DNA of 10,073 nt. Source: Euperipatoides rowelli. Its lineage: Eukaryota > Onychophora > Udeonychophora > Euonychophora > Peripatopsidae. The first letter of the stretch is position 1. The number at the start of each line of letters is the position of its first letter. Made by a program: the position numbers and the translations under genes. Location of the stretch: assembly GCA_003024985.2 (NCBI GenBank), contig PXIH01S0011146.1; one strand, 5' to 3'. The notes under the pieces are model-generated. The model saw nothing but the letters and a program-made list of their open reading frames with translations. It was not told the origin of the DNA and ran no database searches. Shown piece by piece: positions 8,261 through 10,073 of this stretch.

Positions 8261-8560
8261 TACGGTTAAATATTTTGACCTCAATGTTGGCCTGAGGCTA
8301 AACAGGTGTGATTTTCCTGTGTTTAGTCCCATGTTTTGTGATATATCAAAAAAATCTGTGCTGTTGAATGGAGGTCCTTATCCATGCATATGGTCTTTGG
8401 TATTCCAAATACCACAAAAAGAACATCAAGCTTCCCTATGTTGGTTATAAGTGACGTGGACTTGACCACCTCAACAACAGGAAACTGGTTATATAAGTAA
8501 ATATTCTCTAGATGGGAGTTGTCCCTTGTGGTCCAGATTTAGTGTTTCCCAGGGGTGTTC
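8261..8560 (-). pseudogene. Gypsy integrase catalytic core, DDE triad damaged
   Basis: The retroviral-type core joins element DNA to the genome using a D, D, E triad. The first Asp is at 8531-8533 in LNLDHKG. The strand FPVVEVVKSTS and the block VFGIPKTICMD follow, with the second Asp at 8380-8382. Directly after it, the codon that would give DNG has lost one base, so GPPFNSTDFF continues in another frame. HRKITP then precedes PQANIEVKIFNRML (about 8260-8294), where the family has PQANGEVERFNRML: the catalytic Glu is replaced by Lys (8274-8276) and the Gly by Ile. An in-frame stop also sits before PQAN. The copy could not have been active in this state. Confidence 0.82.
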
Positions 8561-8960
8561 AGGTAGTTCAGATGTTTGTAAGGGCATCCTGCAGTAGGTG
8601 TTTGTTGTTGTGTTACAGGGCAGACAGTTCTTGATCTTCTCATGTACTTTCTGATCAATTCCAGCAAACCAGACCTTTTCTCTAAGAAGCTATTTGGTCT
8701 TCATTTCACCCTGATGGCCTATGTGAGCAATTTCTATGGTCCTGTTTTGGAGTGATATTGGGATGACAATTTTTGTGCCTCTTAGTAATAAAGTGTCACC
8801 TTTGGTTATTGCCAATTCCTGTTGTAGTTTCTTCATAATAGTCATTTGCCCTTTGTTTACACCTGGTCCACATTCTTCATGCCACTTGCCAGTGCATAGA
8901 CAGATCATTATGTTTTGCAGTGTGTCATCTTTTTTGTGTATGCTTTTTATTGTCATCTAT
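8561..8960 (-). pseudogene. Gypsy integrase N-terminal HHCC zinc domain
   Basis: An open stretch at 8690-8956 reads through TGKWHEECGP, LAITKGDTLLLRGTKIVIP and AHIGHQGEMKTK, then a TAG codon (8690-8692) interrupts, and the same frame continues LLREKVWFAGIDQKVHEKI and NCLPC (8615-8626 for the C-x2-C). Counting the stop as one residue, the spacing from the second His to the first Cys is 29, with C-x2-C after it, exactly as in the H2C2 domain of Gypsy integrases. This fold stabilises the enzyme multimer and helps bind the LTR ends. The TAG is therefore a single point nonsense change in otherwise colinear sequence. Confidence 0.85.
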
Positions 8961-9097
8961 GTTAATTGCCTTCAGTACTGTATGTCTTGCCAAAACGTTT
9001 ATGTATTCATCTGCCAGGATTCCAATGTATGAGGTTTGGCCCATTTCCGGTGGGTGCCTTCAAAGGTAGTTTGCTGGGTAAAGTTTCCCATCACTAG
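8961..9097 (-). pseudogene. Gypsy RNase H C-terminal edge and connector, truncated
   Basis: The minus strand reads GKLYPANYL, a stop, then RHPPEMGQTSYIG and ADEYINVLARHTVLKAI. This corresponds to the G-K-x-N-P-A-D-Y-L-S-R-H-P block at the end of RNase H and the connector to integrase; the stop occupies the Ser position. Sequence before the Gly (above about 9097) no longer matches, so the catalytic part of RNase H is missing. The break marks the 5' truncation point of this remnant. Confidence 0.75.
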
Positions 9098-9180
9098 AAT
9101 TGCATAAAAGAAATCTAAAATATATATTTTTTTCCCTTACAAATTTGATTTAAAACTAGAAATATTTTTTGAAAATATAA
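9098..9180. other. AT-rich spacer between Gypsy breakpoint and SINE
   Basis: About 80 bases of A/T-rich sequence without recognisable motifs, between the truncated Gypsy end and the left target-site repeat of the SINE-like insertion. Confidence 0.6.
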
Positions 9181-9194
9181 AGTTTTATAGAATT
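9181..9194. repeat. Left target-site duplication of the SINE (14 bp)
   Basis: AGTTTTATAGAATT occurs here and again, identical, at 9310-9323, exactly bracketing the tRNA-like element. Bases just outside and just inside the pair differ between the two copies. This length and position fit LINE-mediated insertion. Confidence 0.85.
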
Positions 9195-9229
9195 TTTTTT
9201 TTAAAAAAAATCTGGCATTGGATTTTTCT

Positions 9230-9240
9230 GGATTCGAACC
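9230..9240 (-). promoter_or_regulatory. Pol III B box of the SINE
   Basis: GGTTCGAATCC on the minus strand matches the B-box consensus GGTTCRANNCC at every position. It corresponds to the T-loop of the ancestral tRNA and would bind TFIIIC. Confidence 0.85.
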
Positions 9241-9283
9241 AGGGATCGACTTGATTCTCTGGCGCCGAGCGATCTGACTTTCA

Positions 9284-9294
9284 CCACTCGACTA
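9284..9294 (-). promoter_or_regulatory. Pol III A box of the SINE
   Basis: TAGTCGAGTGG on the minus strand closely matches the A-box consensus TRGCNNAGYGG, with T for the C at the fourth position. It lies 15 bases from the element's 5' end, where a tRNA-type promoter should start. Confidence 0.75.
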
Positions 9295-9309
9295 GGCCCA
9301 CAGGCCTGC

Positions 9310-9323
9310 AGTTTTATAGAATT
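9310..9323. repeat. Right target-site duplication of the SINE (14 bp)
   Basis: Second identical copy of the 14-base repeat found at 9181-9194. It abuts the 5' end of the minus-strand tRNA-like element and so defines that end at 9309. Confidence 0.85.
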
Positions 9324-10073
9324 CGAATATTTATAACCATACAAAGAAATAAAAACGGGACTTTAAATAGAAAATAAAAATATACACAAACTTATTAAGA
9401 ATAGATTATTATTACTGATTTTAGCAAATTTGTGAGTATAATAAATTTTTAATCTGATAGTAAACTTATGTGGAACGTCTCATTTACTATAATTAGGGTA
9501 GATGTGGGTTTTATTTTAATTGGAGGATTTTGAATGACAGCATTTAGATTTTTCTTAATTGGTATAATTTTTACTGCAAACAAAAAACAAAAACATAAAC
9601 TATATTTTTTATAAAAAATAAGACCACTTCATATTAATATGCATTATATGGATTATTACTTGTTAAATACGAGTTCTTAGTTGTTTTAAATTTAAAATAA
9701 TCTCAACTTTAAAATTATGTATTTAAATTTTTGTAATATAATTAACATATTAGTAGGACTATTAAATTAACATTATAGTTAATTACAATCCTAGTGCTTA
9801 GAGGTTATTTTTTTTCTTTTATTAACATCCAGCGTCTGACTTACTGTAGGCATAGATGCTGTAGGTTACTATTACAAATATAAAAAGAATGCAATAAAAA
9901 TTAAAATACTACCTTTAGGCAATTCTAATTATAAATGATTCATAATAGCCTGACATTTGTTTTTAATTGCTCAATCAGATTGCCATTGGTATTTTTAAAA
10001 CTTGAATAATTTCATTAATGGCAGCTCCAGAAAACAATTAAATTGTCAAAACTATGCACACACTTTTCAAATT
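9324..10073. other. AT-rich intergenic DNA, no gene seen
   Basis: About 750 bases of A/T-rich sequence with stop codons in every frame and short homopolymer runs. No RNA gene, repeat unit or protein motif is recognisable. Confidence 0.65.

Larger units (their letters stand above)
7029..9097 (-). mobile_element. 5'-truncated Ty3/Gypsy LTR retrotransposon
   Basis: On the minus strand the order is RNase H C-terminal edge (about 9097), integrase zinc-binding domain, integrase core, integrase C-terminal domain, pol tail, untranslated stretch, polypurine tract and a probable 3' LTR ending near 7029. RNase H before integrase is the Ty3/Gypsy arrangement. Nothing upstream of the RNase H edge (gag, protease, RT) is present: homology ends abruptly near 9097 and AT-rich DNA follows. 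No second LTR copy is in the window. Several stops and frameshifts show the copy is dead. It lies in the same orientation as the LINE, about 1 kb from the LINE's fading 5' end. Confidence 0.85.
9195..9309 (-). mobile_element. tRNA-derived SINE-like retroposon, 115 bp
   Basis: The minus strand carries an internal RNA polymerase III promoter of tRNA type: A box TAGTCGAGTGG (9284-9294) and a perfect B box GGTTCGAATCC (9230-9240), 43 bases apart. That spacing suits a class II tRNA such as Ser or Leu. The T-arm is mostly paired (four pairs), but the would-be acceptor strands do not pair and I can see no clean anticodon arm, so it is not a working tRNA gene. After a short tail of about 20 bases the element ends in T8 followed by an A run (9203-9210 and 9193-9202 on the plus strand). 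It is enclosed by identical 14-bp repeats, the mark of retroposition. It could be a SINE family member or a one-off tRNA retropseudogene; copy number would decide. Confidence 0.8.

Noticed and set aside
8166-8450. Plus-strand open frame of 94 codons (and others at 7580-7804 and 8736-9032)
   Set aside because: They lie opposite the Gypsy integrase remnant, whose motifs on the minus strand explain the sequence; the plus-strand peptides match nothing.
9214-9300. Functional tRNA gene on the minus strand
   Set aside because: The A and B boxes are good, but the acceptor strands do not pair and no proper anticodon arm is visible; flanking duplications and an A tail show retroposition instead.
1-10073. 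CRISPR array, operon, prophage or other prokaryotic system
   Set aside because: No regularly spaced repeats, no packed genes and no ribosome-binding sites; the content is typical of animal intergenic DNA with retroelements.

Overview
This is eukaryotic, almost certainly animal (metazoan), intergenic DNA. It is AT-rich (roughly one third GC by eye) and has frequent homopolymer runs. I found no continuous long coding frame, no operon structure and no host gene or exon. The recognisable content is three retroelement relics, all lying on the minus strand: a LINE of the L1/Tx1 type, the 3' part of a Ty3/Gypsy LTR retrotransposon, and a short tRNA-derived SINE-like insertion. The mix of a Tx1-like LINE with a zinc-knuckle ORF1, an aquatic-animal-type Gypsy integrase and a tRNA-SINE fits an aquatic invertebrate or lower vertebrate. 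The host group cannot be fixed from sequence alone.

Layout in plus-strand coordinates. 1-1453: AT-rich sequence with no gene. 1454 to about 6100: a long, decayed LINE reading right to left. Its poly(A) tail (T12 on the plus strand) is at 1454-1465, with an AATAAA signal, a short terminal hairpin and a C tract just before it. ORF2 follows (APE endonuclease about 4258-4900, reverse transcriptase about 2811-3788, C-terminal domain about 1991-2802), and then ORF1 with a CCHC zinc knuckle at 5629-5670. About 6100-7028: AT-rich, no gene. 7029 to about 9097: the 3' part of a Ty3/Gypsy element (putative LTR 7029-7364, polypurine tract, integrase tail, core and zinc-binding domain, RNase H C-terminal edge), cut off at about 9097. 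9181-9323: a 115-bp tRNA-like insertion between perfect 14-bp direct repeats. 9324-10073: AT-rich, no gene.

Every protein relic is broken by frameshifts and stop codons, so none is likely to be expressed as a working enzyme. The LINE keeps most of its diagnostic motifs in order across shifting frames. The Gypsy integrase has lost the glutamate of its DDE triad and carries a one-base deletion beside the second aspartate. The SINE-like element is the best preserved structurally: it has A and B boxes, an A tail and an intact target-site duplication. I see no previously undescribed system here. The items most worth a second look are the SINE family, the unfamiliar N-terminal part of the LINE ORF1 and the structure of the LINE 3' end.
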